DNA of 64,000 bases from Nigrospora sphaerica (lineage: Eukaryota > Ascomycota > Sordariomycetes > Amphisphaeriales > Apiosporaceae), in the NCBI GenBank assembly GCA_018287875.1, contig JAGVVL010000022.1, positions 1,488,001-1,552,000 of the forward strand. The letters are read 5' to 3'. Numbering within the stretch: the first letter of the stretch is position 1; the number at the start of each line of letters is the position of its first letter. The translations under genes were made by a program, and so were the position numbers. The notes under the pieces were generated by a model. The model had not been told where the DNA came from. It ran no database searches and worked only from the letters and a program-made list of their open reading frames with translations. Shown one piece after another: positions 31,481-43,868 of the stretch.

Positions 31481-34400
31481 GCGGAGTTCCATCGACGCGG
31501 TTCTGAAGGGCGAACGGCTAAGCCTTCCGTAGGCTAATAGGTCTCGGTTTCTCTGGGTATCTTCGGTGGAAGTTTGCCACTACCTCGCTAGCGTTAGCGA
31601 CGTATTCCGCAGGCTCCTCGGTTGGTTGGTCGTATCTAGCCCACTTCACGGTGTATTTTAAGCGGGAGCCTCGGCCTCCGCCTCGGTTGTCTAGACGGGA
31701 ATCCAGGATATCTTCGACTTCGAACTCTTCGACGCTATCGACCTCTATAGGCGGGGGCGGTGGTTGTACTTAACCGGGGGCAGGATCGTCAGGATTAGGA
31801 CGGAGTAGGCTAACATGGAATACCGGGTGGTTTCTTATAGACGGGGGTAGGTTTAACTGATAAGCGTACAGGCTTATAACCTTCGTAATGGTGAAGGGTC
31901 CGAGTTGCTTCCAGTCGAGTTTCTTTTGAGGGCGTTTTGTCCGTATATTTCGGGTATCAAGCCAGACTTTCTGGCCTACTTAATATTGGCAAGCGGGGCG
32001 CCTCTTACAGTTGGCGTATTCCTTATAGCAGGCTTACGCTAAATAGATCTCAGACTTCAACATCTCGTGGACTTCCTAAATCTTCTAGGCGACGCGCTCG
32101 GTGTCCAGGGCTACGGGGGTACAGTCGGGGTCTAGTGGTTCAAACCCGATCCTCGGATGGAACCTGTAGTTCGCGAAGAACGGTGTGGTCTTAATGCTCT
32201 CATTTAGGGCATTATTTAGCGCGAATTCAGCTAAGGGGAGCTAGCGGCTCTAATCGTCTTATAAGTACGACACTTAAGCGCGGAGGTACTATTTTAGGAA
32301 CAAGTTCGCTTGTTTAGTCTAGCTATCGGTTTCGGGGTGGAAGGCAGTCGACAGCAGGCTCTGAATACCTAGTCGGTGGGTTAGGTGTTCCCAGAAGCGT
32401 CCCACGAATTAGGGGCCTCGGTTGGAGATTACGGTTCTCGGTAGACTGTGTAGTTTCCAGACGTTATTTAGGTATAGGCGCGCGACCTCGTCGGCGCCAC
32501 AGGTGTCTCGGCAGGCGATGAAGTGTTTTATCTTCGTTAAGCGGTAGACCACAACTAAGATAGCATCGTAGCTATCACTTTTCGGTAGGTGTACGACGAA
32601 GTCCATCGAAATGTCTTGCTATGCTTGTTCGGGTACGGGCAGCGGGCGGAGCACCCCTTGCTTAGCTTCGCGGGAAGAAATGGTCTGGCAGTAGGTGTGA
32701 CAGTTGTTAGTCCATTACTCCACGAAGGCATACATCCGCGGCCAGTAGTAGTCTTAGGACAGGGTCTCGTATATGCGGGCTCTCTTTAAGTGTCTAGCTA
32801 CGGCAGTGTCGTGGTACAAACGAGTCAGTTTAACGCAGAGTTCGGGTAAGTCAGGGACATAAAGGTAGTCGCGGTAGTACAGCATATTAGCTTATTCCTC
32901 GCACTCGGCAAGGGAGATCAAGGGGTGGCGGGGTTTTCCAGTGCGTAGTGCCTTTAAGATGGAGTGAACGGTCTCGTCCGACTTATATCCTCGGGTTATA
33001 AGGTTCTGAATAGCTGGCGGCAATAATAGGGCGTGGCGTTCTTATTGTAGAGATAGTGTAATAGCAGGCTGGGGGTCTAAATCGACGGCGTTTAGTTCTG
33101 GGGGACGGCTAGAAGCGGATTGCGATCTAGTTATAGCGTTAGCTTGGGTCGGGCTTTCCTCGAAGTGGACTGATTTCCTTTGCGGTTCGAAGTTCTCTTT
33201 TTTTAAGACGACTTTACTTTAATATAGCAGTTGTTTATCCCTTTCTTTAAGTAGGTCCTCTGACCTCCTAGTTAGGGCGTCGGGTTTTATCCTTTGCTTC
33301 CCAAGTCGGTATATAATCTTGAAATTAAATCGAGATAAGAATTCAGACTATCTCGTTTATCGGCGGTTTAGTAACTTTGTTATTGTGAAGTATTCTAGGT
33401 TCCGGTGGTCAGTGATAACCTTAATCGGCGATAACGCGCCTTTTAATTCGGGACGCCATTCTTCGAAACAGCGAATAATAGCTAGAAGTTCCTTATTATA
33501 GATCTCATAGTTATACTCTATTAAAGAGTGCTTTTTTAAGAAGAAGGCAACCGGGTGTAAAATTCCGTCGTCTCTATACTATGATAGCACACTAGCAGAG
33601 ACATAGTCTAAGGCATTGGTCTTTAAAATCACTTCTTTCTCCTAGTTAAAGGGAGTTAAGATCGGGGCCGATATAAACGCGTTCTTTAATGTAACGAATG
33701 CATTCTTGTATTCTTCTGTCTAAACGAATTCAACCCCTTTCCTTATAAGGTTAACTAGCAAGGCGACAATCTTCGAAAAGTCCCGGATAAACCGGCGGTA
33801 GAAGTTCCTAAAGCCGATAAACGCTTATACATCGGTTAAGTAGGACAGGGTGGCCCAGTTCTTAACTGTCTCAATCTTAGCGGGGTCTATATATAGGCCA
33901 TCGCGGCTAACAATCATCCTTAAGAATATAGTCTCAGTTTTAAAGAATTCGCACTTCGACATTTTTGCAAATAAGCCGGCTTCTCTTAATGCTTAAAGCA
34001 CCTTTTATAGGTGTTTGACGTATTCCTCGCGGGTCCGGCTATAAATTAGGATATTGTTTAAGTACACAGTGTAGCAGATATCTAGGTGGTGTCGTAAGGT
34101 ATCGTTAATAAACCTTTAAAATGTAGTAGGGGCTCCAGTTAATCCGAAAGGTATAATTAACAACTCGAATAAGCCAAAACAGGTGCGGAATACGGTTAGG
34201 TATTCTTATCCTTCTTTAACCCTGATCTTGTTAAATACCGTAATAATGTTGACCTTAGAGAAATACTTCATTCCCTTTAGGTTATTCAGGGTCTCCTTAA
34301 CTAAGGGCAGCGGGTAACGGTCCTTAATAGTGATATTGTTTAAAGCGCGGTAGTCGATATAGAAACGGAGTCCTCCTCTAGGCTTCTTAACGAACAGGAC

Positions 34401-36720
34401 GGGCGACGCGGCCGGGGAAGAGCTAGGTCGGACAAACCCCTTTCAAAGATTCTCTTGTAGCCACTCTTTTAATACGGCCAGTTCTTCGCGGGACATAGCG
34501 TATAGGGGTCCGAAGGGGGGCATTTTCCCTTCTATTAGTCGAATCTCGTGATCGTGATCTCTATACGGTGGCAGTTTCTCTGCTTCTTTCGGTGAGAAGA
34601 CGTCCTCAAAATCTCTCAGTTCAGGCGGCAGTTATTTAGATAGGGTAAGTTCGGGGGCCTCTGATAGGCGTTCTTCGATCTCTTCGACGGTGACGGGGAA
34701 CGTAGCGTATCCTCTTCTTAGGTACGCTGAACAGGCGCGGGGGGAAACCTAAGCAATGTCCCAACAGGATAAGGCCTCGGGGCGGTTCGGCAGGTTCTCA
34801 GGACGGGCTCGGGCTGGGACGTCATGCAGGGCGGTCACCTTTATAGGTCTCTCCGGTGTGTTGCAGTTCTGGCGACAGAACTCGCTGTCGAACGTGAACG
34901 TGTGGCTCGCGAACCCTATACAAGGATCGTGCATCTTAAGCCAAGGGATTCCGAGGATAACAGGAAAGTAAGCTAGCTGGGTTACAAAGAAGCGTAGTCG
35001 TTTCTTGTAATGGTCGTTTATCTGCATTGAGCACTTAACGAAATGAGTGACCTTCCTGCTTTCGTTAGGGCGGCCATCGATCACTTCGATCTTAAATAAC
35101 CTTCTTAGGGGTCTTATAGGCAGCTTATAGGCTTCGGCCTAACTACAGTCGATAAACGCTTTCGCAGCGGCTCCAGAATTAGTCAGGGCGTAAGTCGGCA
35201 GGGTGTAGTTATCGGTTGCTAGGGTAACAGGTAAAACCATAAGTTTTCCACGTATATCTTCCTCTTCGTAGATAGATAGGCCGTGGATGGAACGGGCAGA
35301 TATTGGTAAGGGCAGCGGAGTCGGGGCGCTGGGCTCGGGAGCCTGTAAGCGACTTAATATAGGCTTACTCCGTTTAACGAGTGAGGACTGTCGTTCCGTA
35401 GGGCTTGGAACCGGTTAGTAGGCGTAGGGGAGTACGAGACAGGCTGCGGAGACTGGATCGGCGGGGGCGATAGCAGAGCGGGCGTGGCGGTAACAGGAGC
35501 CGGGGGCGGGCTGTTCCGGGGGCTGGTTGCTCGGGCGTAACGGAACGGAACGGAGTGTAAGTCGGGTTTAGGGTATTGGGCTACCTTATAGTCTTGCCGG
35601 CCACAACGGAAGCACTCTCCTCTCTCTTTACAGCCTGACAGAGAGCAGGGGCGGCTACGTTGGTGACTTAAATTTATAGGGTCACCGGCGTCGGTCTTAG
35701 CAGCGGGCTGGCGGGATTCGTTTTAGGGAGGTATATAAGGACTGGCGGTACTGTTAATCTTAGTCGTTCCTTTATAACCGTTAACCTGACGCTGGTGCTG
35801 GCGGAATCGGTTGTCGAGAGTCTAAAGATAACGGGCAAACGCACGATACTCTCTCGTGGGGGCCGGGTTATGTAGGAGCATGTCCTGGATCTCGCGGGAC
35901 ACGCCTTGGGACAGTAGGGGGGGCAGGGCAGCTTTAGGAACTTCGCTCTCTAACGCGAGTCTCTCGAACTCTACGAAGAAGACGCTGAAGTCTAGATAGC
36001 GTTGCTTTAGGTTGTATAGCTTATTCTTGGCGTTCTGTTTCTAGTCGGGGTCTCTAAAGGCTTCTTCTAAGTATGACAGTATATTGGTGTAGTCTAGGAA
36101 CTGCGGGATTCCGTACTGGATACGGGGTAGGATCAGGTCGTAGGCTTTTCTAGACAGGCGGCTGGTAACATAGTTCAGGCAGGAAACAGCAGACAGGAAC
36201 CGGTCGGCGTTAGAGACCATTTTCGAGTGGACTTGTTAGACGAATCTTCGAAGGTCGCTTCGAGTTCCATCAAACTCCTTTAGGTCAGGGATCTTCTCAC
36301 TGAGGGAGGCGGGCTCCGAATATGAGGTAGGAGTAGGTGTAGGCGTTCGCGGAGTATGATCTTCCTGCGCTTCAGTAGCAGGTTCAGGACAGGGAGACAG
36401 TTCGGTTAGGGGGGTCTGTATAGCAGGGCGGGCGGAGTGGAGGAGTCGTTCATTCTCAACACTCAGTTGGATGAGCGCCTTCTGTTCCTTCTCCAGTCGA
36501 TCTTCTTAGTATCGGACTACCCCTTCTTTCTTTATAAGAGCAGTCCGGGCCGAGGCGAGGGCGGTGTCCTTCTCGGACAGGGAGACTTCCAGGGACGATA
36601 TATAGCCGTGCAGCGTGCGTAGGTACATCAGCTATCCGGCGGCGTCGCTTTGAACACTGGCAAGCAGTTCGTCGGGGTCTTCGGTGTCAGCAGGGGCAAT
36701 CGGGCGGTTCGACATTTCGA
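31480..36720 (-). pseudogene. Gypsy B gag-pol, mutated
   Basis: Read on the minus strand. Gag covers about 36720-35650. A zinc knuckle remnant lies at about 35640-35580 (GECFRCGRQDYKVAQY), where the usual Gly, His and last Cys are replaced by Asp, Tyr and Tyr. The protease region (about 35160-34900) ends in ILGIPWLKMHDP. The RT metal-binding motif reads YLNN (34053-34064) instead of YLDD. In the integrase (32606-32409) MDFVVHLP is kept, but ISDRGP has become ISNRGP (codon at 32421-32423). A chromodomain (about 31760-31570) ends [18 protein letters not shown]. The changes noted are G-to-A on the coding strand, that is C-to-T on the other strand. Many TAA/TAG stops as well. The copy cannot encode active enzymes. 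Confidence 0.9.
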
Positions 36721-36742
36721 AAGCAGTGTCGAGCTTAGGAGG

Positions 36743-36751
36743 AAGCTACGT
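36743..36751 (-). promoter_or_regulatory. possible self-priming site of Gypsy B
   Basis: On the minus strand ACGTAGCTT begins two bases inside the 5' LTR boundary. Its complement AAGCTACGT occurs within the LTR (36857-36865, minus strand). Nine bases is weaker than the 12 of Gypsy A but of the same design. Confidence 0.4.
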
Positions 36752-36753
36752 AA

Positions 36754-37042
36754 TGTCAAGGTGCGGTCAGGTAGGCAGGCAATGGAGTCGATTCAGGTTC
36801 TATGCTATAGGTCCAGGTTCCTATTCTGTTCGGTACAGGTCAGGCTAGCAGACAGGACGTAGCTTGGAGAGCTACAACTGAAGTCTTCTCGGTCGCAGAC
36901 TTCTTATCTAAATCCCCAACGGAGGTCCGTACTGAGCGGTTTTAATAGAACTCCATCACGGGACGACTAATCCGTAGCCAGTTTAGGATGTCTCAGAGGC
37001 TGCCCTATGCCGGTACGGTCTGTCACGGTCCACCCCGTGACA
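36754..37042 (-). repeat. 5' LTR of Gypsy B (right end)
   Basis: 289 bp. Differs from the left LTR by a few transitions, including CTACAGG to CTATAGG, a CpA-to-TpA change. Confidence 0.95.
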
Positions 37043-37047
37043 AACCG

Positions 37048-37531
37048 CTACGAAAACGGAATTAAAAGATACTACTATTTAATACGTAAAAGATAGGGGA
37101 TATATTAGTTAATAGATCCTACTTTTAATGGCCTATATATATTTACGGTGTTTAGTTTAGTAGCCTAGGTTATTATTTCCCTTTATAGTAGCACGCATTA
37201 ATTACGCTATAAAAATAAAACCTTTAATGAACTTATTATAAAAAGAAGTGCCCTTTATCTAGGGACTTAATTAAGAATAAGTACTTAAAACCTTAAAAAA
37301 TAAGATTATAAACGGGGTTGCTCTTTAAAAGCTAAAGTATAACACTTATTAGTTTTACCTCAAAACCGACGTGTTTAAGATAGGCTAAAAAGCGGAACTT
37401 AGCTAATCAATTAACGGAAAGTATTAGCTAACTCGTTTTAAGTCCAAATATTAAAACGACGTTAAAAAGAAGTACGACTTTAATAAGTAAGAGCGTCTTG
37501 CTATTATTAAAACCTTAAAACGTTTACAACA
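37048..37531. other. AT-rich decayed repeat DNA
   Basis: Includes the 37077-37200 copy of a repeat also at 30855-31000. No gene. Confidence 0.5.
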
Positions 37532-38102
37532 TGTTGGAAGTGTTGGTTCGATCGAAAGAGGAAGCAACCCTTTATAAGGGCTCTTTCGATCTCGGAGGTC
37601 GTTTCTTATAAAGAAACACGGAAGAATAAGGAACTTCTCTTTAAAAGGAACGAGAGTGTATTTCGTGTGCTTTTCTTGCTTGCTTCAGGACAAACTAGTT
37701 ACACGAAGAGGGGAGATTCAGCCTTTACTTATACCCGTTAAACCCTTATCCTCTTAGTAATACAAGAAAGAGGACGCGTAAGTGATTGCGTAAGTGATCA
37801 CGTGGCTTATAAGCATATGAAACCTTATAGAGGTTTGTGGAGCCTCATGGGGGCTCGTGGGAGCTTCGAGGAGCCACGTAGAAAATCGTGGAAACTCGTG
37901 GAAACTTGCAGAAGCTTCCGCGTGGCGTACGCCACGCTTGTGGATAAAGCGGGCAACGCTTGCGGGTAAGCTGGCCCGTGCTCCAGGGTAGGCTGGCCCG
38001 AGCTTTAGGATAGGCTCGGTTAAAGGACTAGCTTCTCGTTAAGTGCATAGCTTAGTCCGTAGTGACAGAGAACGGTATAGGATAAGTCTTATACCTGCAA
38101 CA
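37532..38102 (-). repeat. solo LTR of the Copia family
   Basis: 571 bp, TGTTGGAAG...CTGCAACA, matching the LTRs of the element at 38572-44435 with scattered differences. The flanks (CAACA and AATAG) do not form a target duplication, so it may come from recombination between different insertions. Orientation is assigned from the neighbouring element. Confidence 0.9.
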
Positions 38103-38160
38103 AATAGTGATTACCTTAATAATTAATTTAAGTATCTATTGGAACCAAGAAACCCCGAAC

Positions 38161-38447
38161 TGTAGGGAGTCTGGTGGAAAGACACGGTCGTGAGGTCGAT
38201 CCCAAAAGTAAAGCAGAGGTGAGGATACTGTTGATCAAGGCAGTCCTTAATGTAGGACAGCAAAAGAGGTTCAAAATAGATACAGAAATAAGTGTAAGAA
38301 GCTGCGCCTAGGCGTAGTGGTTGAAGTAAAAGATGGGAAAAACGCCATGGTGTCTCCCACAAGAACTACGCTTCGGAGGCTGACCTATATATGCGTACAC
38401 CCTTGATCAAGGCTGACATAAGCGCCCTGGCCCGGTCTCACTATCTT
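38161..38447 (+). repeat. tRNA-derived SINE-like repeat, copy 2
   Basis: Head TCTGGTGGAAAGACACGGTCG, then TGAGGTCGATCCC; tail CCTTGATCAAGG and CCCGGTCTCACTATCT. Same order and spacing class as the copy at 22281-22596. Confidence 0.55.
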
Positions 38448-38571
38448 ACCTATAAATAAAAGTAATCTCTTAACGACTTATCATAAAGTTTAAACTAGTT
38501 AAGCACTTTTAATTCATTAGTTACCTTATAAATAATGTTTAAGTAGATAGACGCTTTCAGTTCTTAATTAT

Positions 38572-39139
38572 TGTTGGAAGTGGTGGTTTGATCGAAAAGA
38601 GGAAGCAACCCCTTTATAAGGGCTCTTTCGATCTCGGAGGTCGTTTCTATAAAGAAACACGGAAGGATAAGGAACTTCTCTTCAAGAGGAACAAGAGTGT
38701 ATTTCGTGTGCTTGCTTGCTTCAGGACAGACTAGTTACACGAAGAGGGGAGATTCAGCCTTTACTTATACCCGTTAAACCTTTATCCTCTTAGTAATACA
38801 AGGAAGAGGACGCGTAAGTGATTGCGTAAGTGATTACGTGGCTTAGAAGCATATGGAACCTTATAGAGGTTTGTGGAGCCTCATGGGGGCTCGTGGGAGC
38901 TTCAGGGAGTCACGTAGAAACTCGTGGAAACTCGTGGAACCTTGCAGAAGCTTCCGCGTGGCGAACGCCACGCTTGTGGAGTAAAGCGGGCCATGCTTGC
39001 GGGTAAGCTGGCCCGTGCTCCAGGGTAGGCTGGCCCGAGCTTTAGGATAGGCTCGGTTAAAGGACTAGCTTCTCGTTAAGTGCATAGCTTAGTCCGTAGT
39101 GACAGAGAACGGTATAGGATAAGTCCTATACCTGCAACA
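38572..39139 (-). repeat. 3' LTR of Copia (left end)
   Basis: 568 bp with terminal TGTTG/CAACA inverted repeats. Includes a long imperfect palindrome around GATCGAAAAGAGG and CTCTTTCGATCTC. Confidence 0.95.
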
Positions 39140-39186
39140 CCCCCTCTCTTAACCTATACCGTTAAAATACACGATAATAGGCGTGC

Positions 39187-42100
39187 TTAAGGGCGTAAGT
39201 TTAGTAGGCTTAAGAACCTACTGAATTTCTCTTTCGGAAGTGGCTTAGTTAAGCCATCGGCGGGCATGTCGTTAGTCGAGATGTATTCGACCGATATATT
39301 CTCGTTTTCGACTTCTTGCCGGACGAAATAGTAGCGTATAGCGGTGTGCTTGGTACGCTGGTGATATTCGGGGTTATAAGCTAAGTTTATAGCCGAAGTA
39401 TTGTCCCCTTTTATCGGAATCGAAGCCGTTTTAACCCCTAACTCGAATAAGAGGTTTTTAAGCCATATAGACTCACGGGTGGCCTGTTCTAACCCGTTAA
39501 ACTCGGCTTCGGTGGTCGATAAGGCTATAGTAGACTGCCTTTTCGATTTCCAGCTTATAGGACCGTTATTCAAGGTAAATAGGTAGCCGGAAGTAGACTT
39601 TCGAGTCTCGTAGTCGCCGCCGTAATCCGAATCGGAATAGCCCACTAATGTAGGCTTAATGTCGCCCTTATAGACTATAGAGTAGTCTGCAGTCCGTTTA
39701 GGTACTTAAAGACACCTTTAACGGCTTTCAAGAGCTGTTTATTGGGGTTCTGCATAAATCGAGCTAGAAATCCCACAGCGTAGCAGATATCGGCCTAGTC
39801 TGCGTCATGGCATACATTAGACGGCCGATTAGCTGCTGATATTCCTTTATAGTGTCCGAATTCGATTTTTCGTCTTTGAGAGCGGTGTAATCGATATTCT
39901 TCGGAAGGCTCGGAGAGAGGAACATCGGACGGCGTTATCTCGTATAAGTTCGAGGTTTCAAGGATTTGCCGTATATATGTCGACTGGTTTATCTTTATAA
40001 GTCGCTTCTCTCGGTCTCAGGTAACCTGAACGCCGAGAAAGTAGGAAATAGGACCTAAGTCCTTAACCTCAAAGTGTTTTCCTATCTCTTTCTTTATTCG
40101 GTTAATATCCGTTAATAACGGACCGAATATAAGGAAATCGTCAACATAAGAAACGATAAACATCCGGAGTTCATCGTTATAATACGTGGACTCGTCCGAG
40201 ATTAGAGGTTTAAAGCCTAAGGTAGATAAGGCCTTTTTAACCTTTAGTTGCCACTGCCTAGGACTCTGTTTTAGTCCGTATAAAGCTTTAAAAAGCTTAA
40301 ATAACTGGGTACTGTCGAATTTCCACCCAAAGGTGTTTAACTCCGGGTTTTCGAGTAGAAGATCGTCTAGGCCTTCGATAGGCTCAATATAAACGTCTTC
40401 TAGTAGTTCTCCGTTTAAGAACGCGGAGACTATATCGATCTGTTCGATTTCCCAGTTGTAGTAGGCGGCTAAGGCGAGTAAAACTCGCCATGTGGCTGGT
40501 TTTGTTCGGAAGCGAATGTTTCGAAATAGTCAAGGCCGTACTGCTGTTCGAAGCCTCTAACGACTAGCCGAGCTTTGTATTTAACCGGTTTTCCGGTCAC
40601 GTCGGTCTTTAACTTGAAGACCCATTTTAGAGATAAAGGAGAGCGTCCTTCTCTCTTAACTTTAGCTCGATCAACCGCTTTAAGAAGTCCTTTCTTTATG
40701 ATTTCCTTTAGTTCGGTGTGAACTGCAGATAGCCACTCTTCTTTATCCTTAGACTGAAGGGCTTCCTTTAAGGAGCAGGGCTCTTTATAAAGGGTAGCGG
40801 TTGGAAAAGCGTTATCGAAACGCTTATAAGTCGACTTTTCGCTTTCGGAGAGGTTATTGGGTAAAACAACCTCGATAGACGTCTTCGGACGGTTTATGAT
40901 ACCCTTCGAGTTTGGAATAGGGCGGAATTTGCACTAGAGACGGAGATAATATCGGAAATCTCGTCCGAGTGCTGTTTCCAGATAGCGTGGCCGAAGGAGT
41001 GTAGTCTACCCCTCTATTTCCGTATTTTCTTCGTCTTCGGATAGAACTCGAAGGTGGGAGGTCGGAAAAACACGCTTTTAAAGGGCCGGCTAGGGATATA
41101 GACGATATAAATCGAGTTTCCTTATACCCGAGTAGAATCCCTTTTTCAGCCTTAGATGCGAATTTATCGGACTGAACTAATAGTTCCTTTGGTTTATAGG
41201 TGTATACCGGAGTTCGATAATATGTAAGAAGGATAAATCGGGAGTATTATCCTGATTAGGATAGAAATAGTCGTAGAACTCCTAATAAGGAGTTATATTC
41301 TTTTTCGAGGTCGGCGTAAGGTTGATAACCTTTACTATAGACTGTAGGACGAATTCCCATAGGTATTTAGGGATTTTCGCGTTTAGTATTGCCGTACGAC
41401 CTTTATCGAGTATAACTCGATTAGATCTTTCTGCTATGCCGTTTTGTTCGGGTGTGTAGCGGTTCGAGGGCTCGTAAATAACTCCTTTAGTCTTTAGGAA
41501 TTTTTCGAGCTGAACGGGGTTAAATTCGGTCCCGTTATCGATCCTTATAAGAGAAGGATACGATTTAAACTGCTGTTTTAAGTGTTCTAAACGGTTTTTA
41601 ACCGTCTCAAACACCTCGTCCTTAGACTTAGTAAAGTCTATAAAGCGAAAGGACGTAAAGTCGTCGGTGTAGACGATAATGTAGTTATAACCCGAATAAC
41701 TCGTAGGAGTGATTTTAACTGTATCTAAGCAGATCCGGTTTAAGGGAAAAGTTGCTCGATTTCTGTTGACTTTCCTTGTTGTCGGGTAAACTTTCCTAAT
41801 AAGCAGGCCTCGCAGTTCAGGTCCTGTTTATTAAGTTTCGAGGGTCTATGCCTTTGTAGACTTTGAAGCCTTAACTAAGGCGTCGAAACTTGGATGACCG
41901 AGGCGTTTATGCCATAATTCGGTGTCCGTATAGTAGGAGAGACTTGGAATCTCCGATATGAAGCTCCATGGATTCTTGATGGGGCTTTCGACTGAACTAT
42001 AGAAAAGTCCAGGTAAAGTAGACCTTAAAGCCGTTGACTCCGTCGAAATCAGAGTTAAATCCGTTGAGATATCGGACTTAAAAGACTTTATAGAGCCGTT

Positions 42101-43480
42101 TTCGGGTACCGTGGCTGAGGTCCGGGTCCCAGGTAGTTTCGGCGGTAAGTCTTTGGATTTTAGGCTTTTAAGACCGTTCTTTTGGCCTATTAGGTCTTTT
42201 TTAAGCGCGGTTTTCGCTGTGATATAAGCGAAATTCGGTTCCGGCTTATAGGCGACGTCGAGAAAGAAACCACGCTTTAAGGGGTTTAACGTGGCTATAA
42301 CGACGCCTTTTGAAGAGAAGTTCCGTTCCGCTTATCTTTCCGCCGGACTTATAGTGGTTTAATCCGGAGATAAGATTAATCGGAAATCCGGGATATAGAG
42401 CGTGTTCTCGAGAGTAAGGTAGAAAATGTCGCTCTTTTTCTTTATAGGAAGGTAACGGTTCCTTTCCTACTGGCTTTATAAAGCCGGCTCCAGTAATAAC
42501 GGGGTCTAAGTCGGAACAGTAAGTTAAGTCCTTAAAGTAGGACTTATCGTTCGATATATGCTGTGTAGAGCCCGTATTGTAAAGCCACCAGTCCTTCGGT
42601 ACGCCGTTAAAGTCACTACTTGAATAAGAGTAACTATAAAACGCCTCGGACTGTTTTCCGGATTCGGAATCAGAGTTGGAATCGGAGTCGTTAGGACGAC
42701 TTTTTTCCTGCGGTTTCTTAGGATTCGGCTTAGAACCCTTAAAATTCCGCTTAGAACCCTTAAAGTTAGGGTTCTTAGGGTTCGAATTCCCGTTATTCAA
42801 CCCTTTTCCGTTCTTCCCGTTATTAGATTTTGGGCCCCCTTTCGAGTTAGGGGGTTTAGAACGGTTATTCTTTGTATAAAACGAAGAGTTCCCCATTGCA
42901 GTATCTGGGGAAGCCTTAGATTCGTCGAGAATATCGTTGATTAGCGAATCTAAAGACGGCGGCTCCTTACTTCGTAAAGCGGAGCGTTGCCGGTCAGCCC
43001 ATATAGGGTAAGTAGACGACAAGGCGGCTATAAAGACCGTCTTTAAGTCTATATCGTCTATCTTCGCTCCGACATTCGCTAGTTTCTTCGCATAGGTCTT
43101 AAACGAAGAGATAAACTCGGTTAACGAGTTATAATGCTCGTATCGAATAGAATGGAACTCGATATAGAGCTGCTGCCGGAGAACAGGACCAGTACCCTCA
43201 TAACTAGCACTTAACGTTTCTAGTGCTGAAAGGGTCCGTAGCGTTGAAGATTAAAGAAAGGGGCTCGTCGGAAAGGTTCTGCCTTATAACAAGTAAGGCT
43301 AGAGTCTTCTGCTCCTCGAAATCTCCTTATACTTATCCGTATTAAGGAAGAACTGCTCAATTTTAAGAGTTTAAAATAAAGCAGTAAGGAGGACTTCCAT
43401 GTGTTCCAGTTTGAAGAACCGGATAGTCGGTGGGATTTCGGCATTAAACATGCCGATACCGACTTAATAATGTCGGCCAT
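39187..43480 (-). pseudogene. Copia gag-pol, mutated
   Basis: Gag starts near 43480 (MADIIKSVSACLM, SNWNTWKSSLL) and soon breaks. The protease motif near 42575 reads WLYNTGSTQHI, where the catalytic Asp of LDTGS-type sites is Asn. The integrase (about 41700-41280) keeps IRIDNGTEF and TPEQNGIAERSNR. RT (about 41000-39750) keeps the YVDD box (SYVDDFL near 40150). RNase H at 39645-39187 is open and complete in appearance (YSDSDYGGDYETRKSTSGY, ALSTTEAEFNGLEQATRE, NEN...VEYISTNDMPADGLTKPL). Several stops and frame changes separate these blocks. The element cannot make an active polyprotein unless supplied in trans. Confidence 0.9.
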
Positions 43481-43868
43481 GTTGTTTTTCCGGCGTGAGA
43501 GTAGCCGAAATAAGCCCTTATTCGGTTAAAGAGAACCGAAAAATGCCTCGTATCGAATATAACCTCTTTAATTCCTAAGGTTAAGGAATAAAGGGGCAGC
43601 TATATGCTAATCGGGACGCCGAAAAGCAGCTTATCCGAAATATTCGCTTAAAGCGAGTCCGAGGCTTAAAGACTTCGATAATATCGAAGAAGGCTTTGGA
43701 AGACTTAAGGTTGCTTCGGAAGCTTCGAGGGCTTTCGAGACGAATAAAGCGGTTCGGAAGACTTAGGGTCGCTTCAGGTTGCTTCGGCCGAGAGAGGAGG
43801 AAGAAATCGACGAGGGAGGTTAAGGGGCGTAATCTTAAGCGAAAAGATATCGGCCCGGGCTTATAACC

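Larger units (their letters stand above)
31175..37042 (-). mobile_element. Gypsy B: complete Ty3/Gypsy retrotransposon, inactive
   Basis: 5868 bp with 289-bp LTRs and the perfect target duplication AACCG (31170-31174 and 37043-37047). Coding order on the minus strand is gag (right) to chromodomain (left). The two LTRs differ at about five positions, all transitions. The internal frames are heavily interrupted and key catalytic codons are changed. The solo LTR inside the pogo element belongs to this family. Confidence 0.95.
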
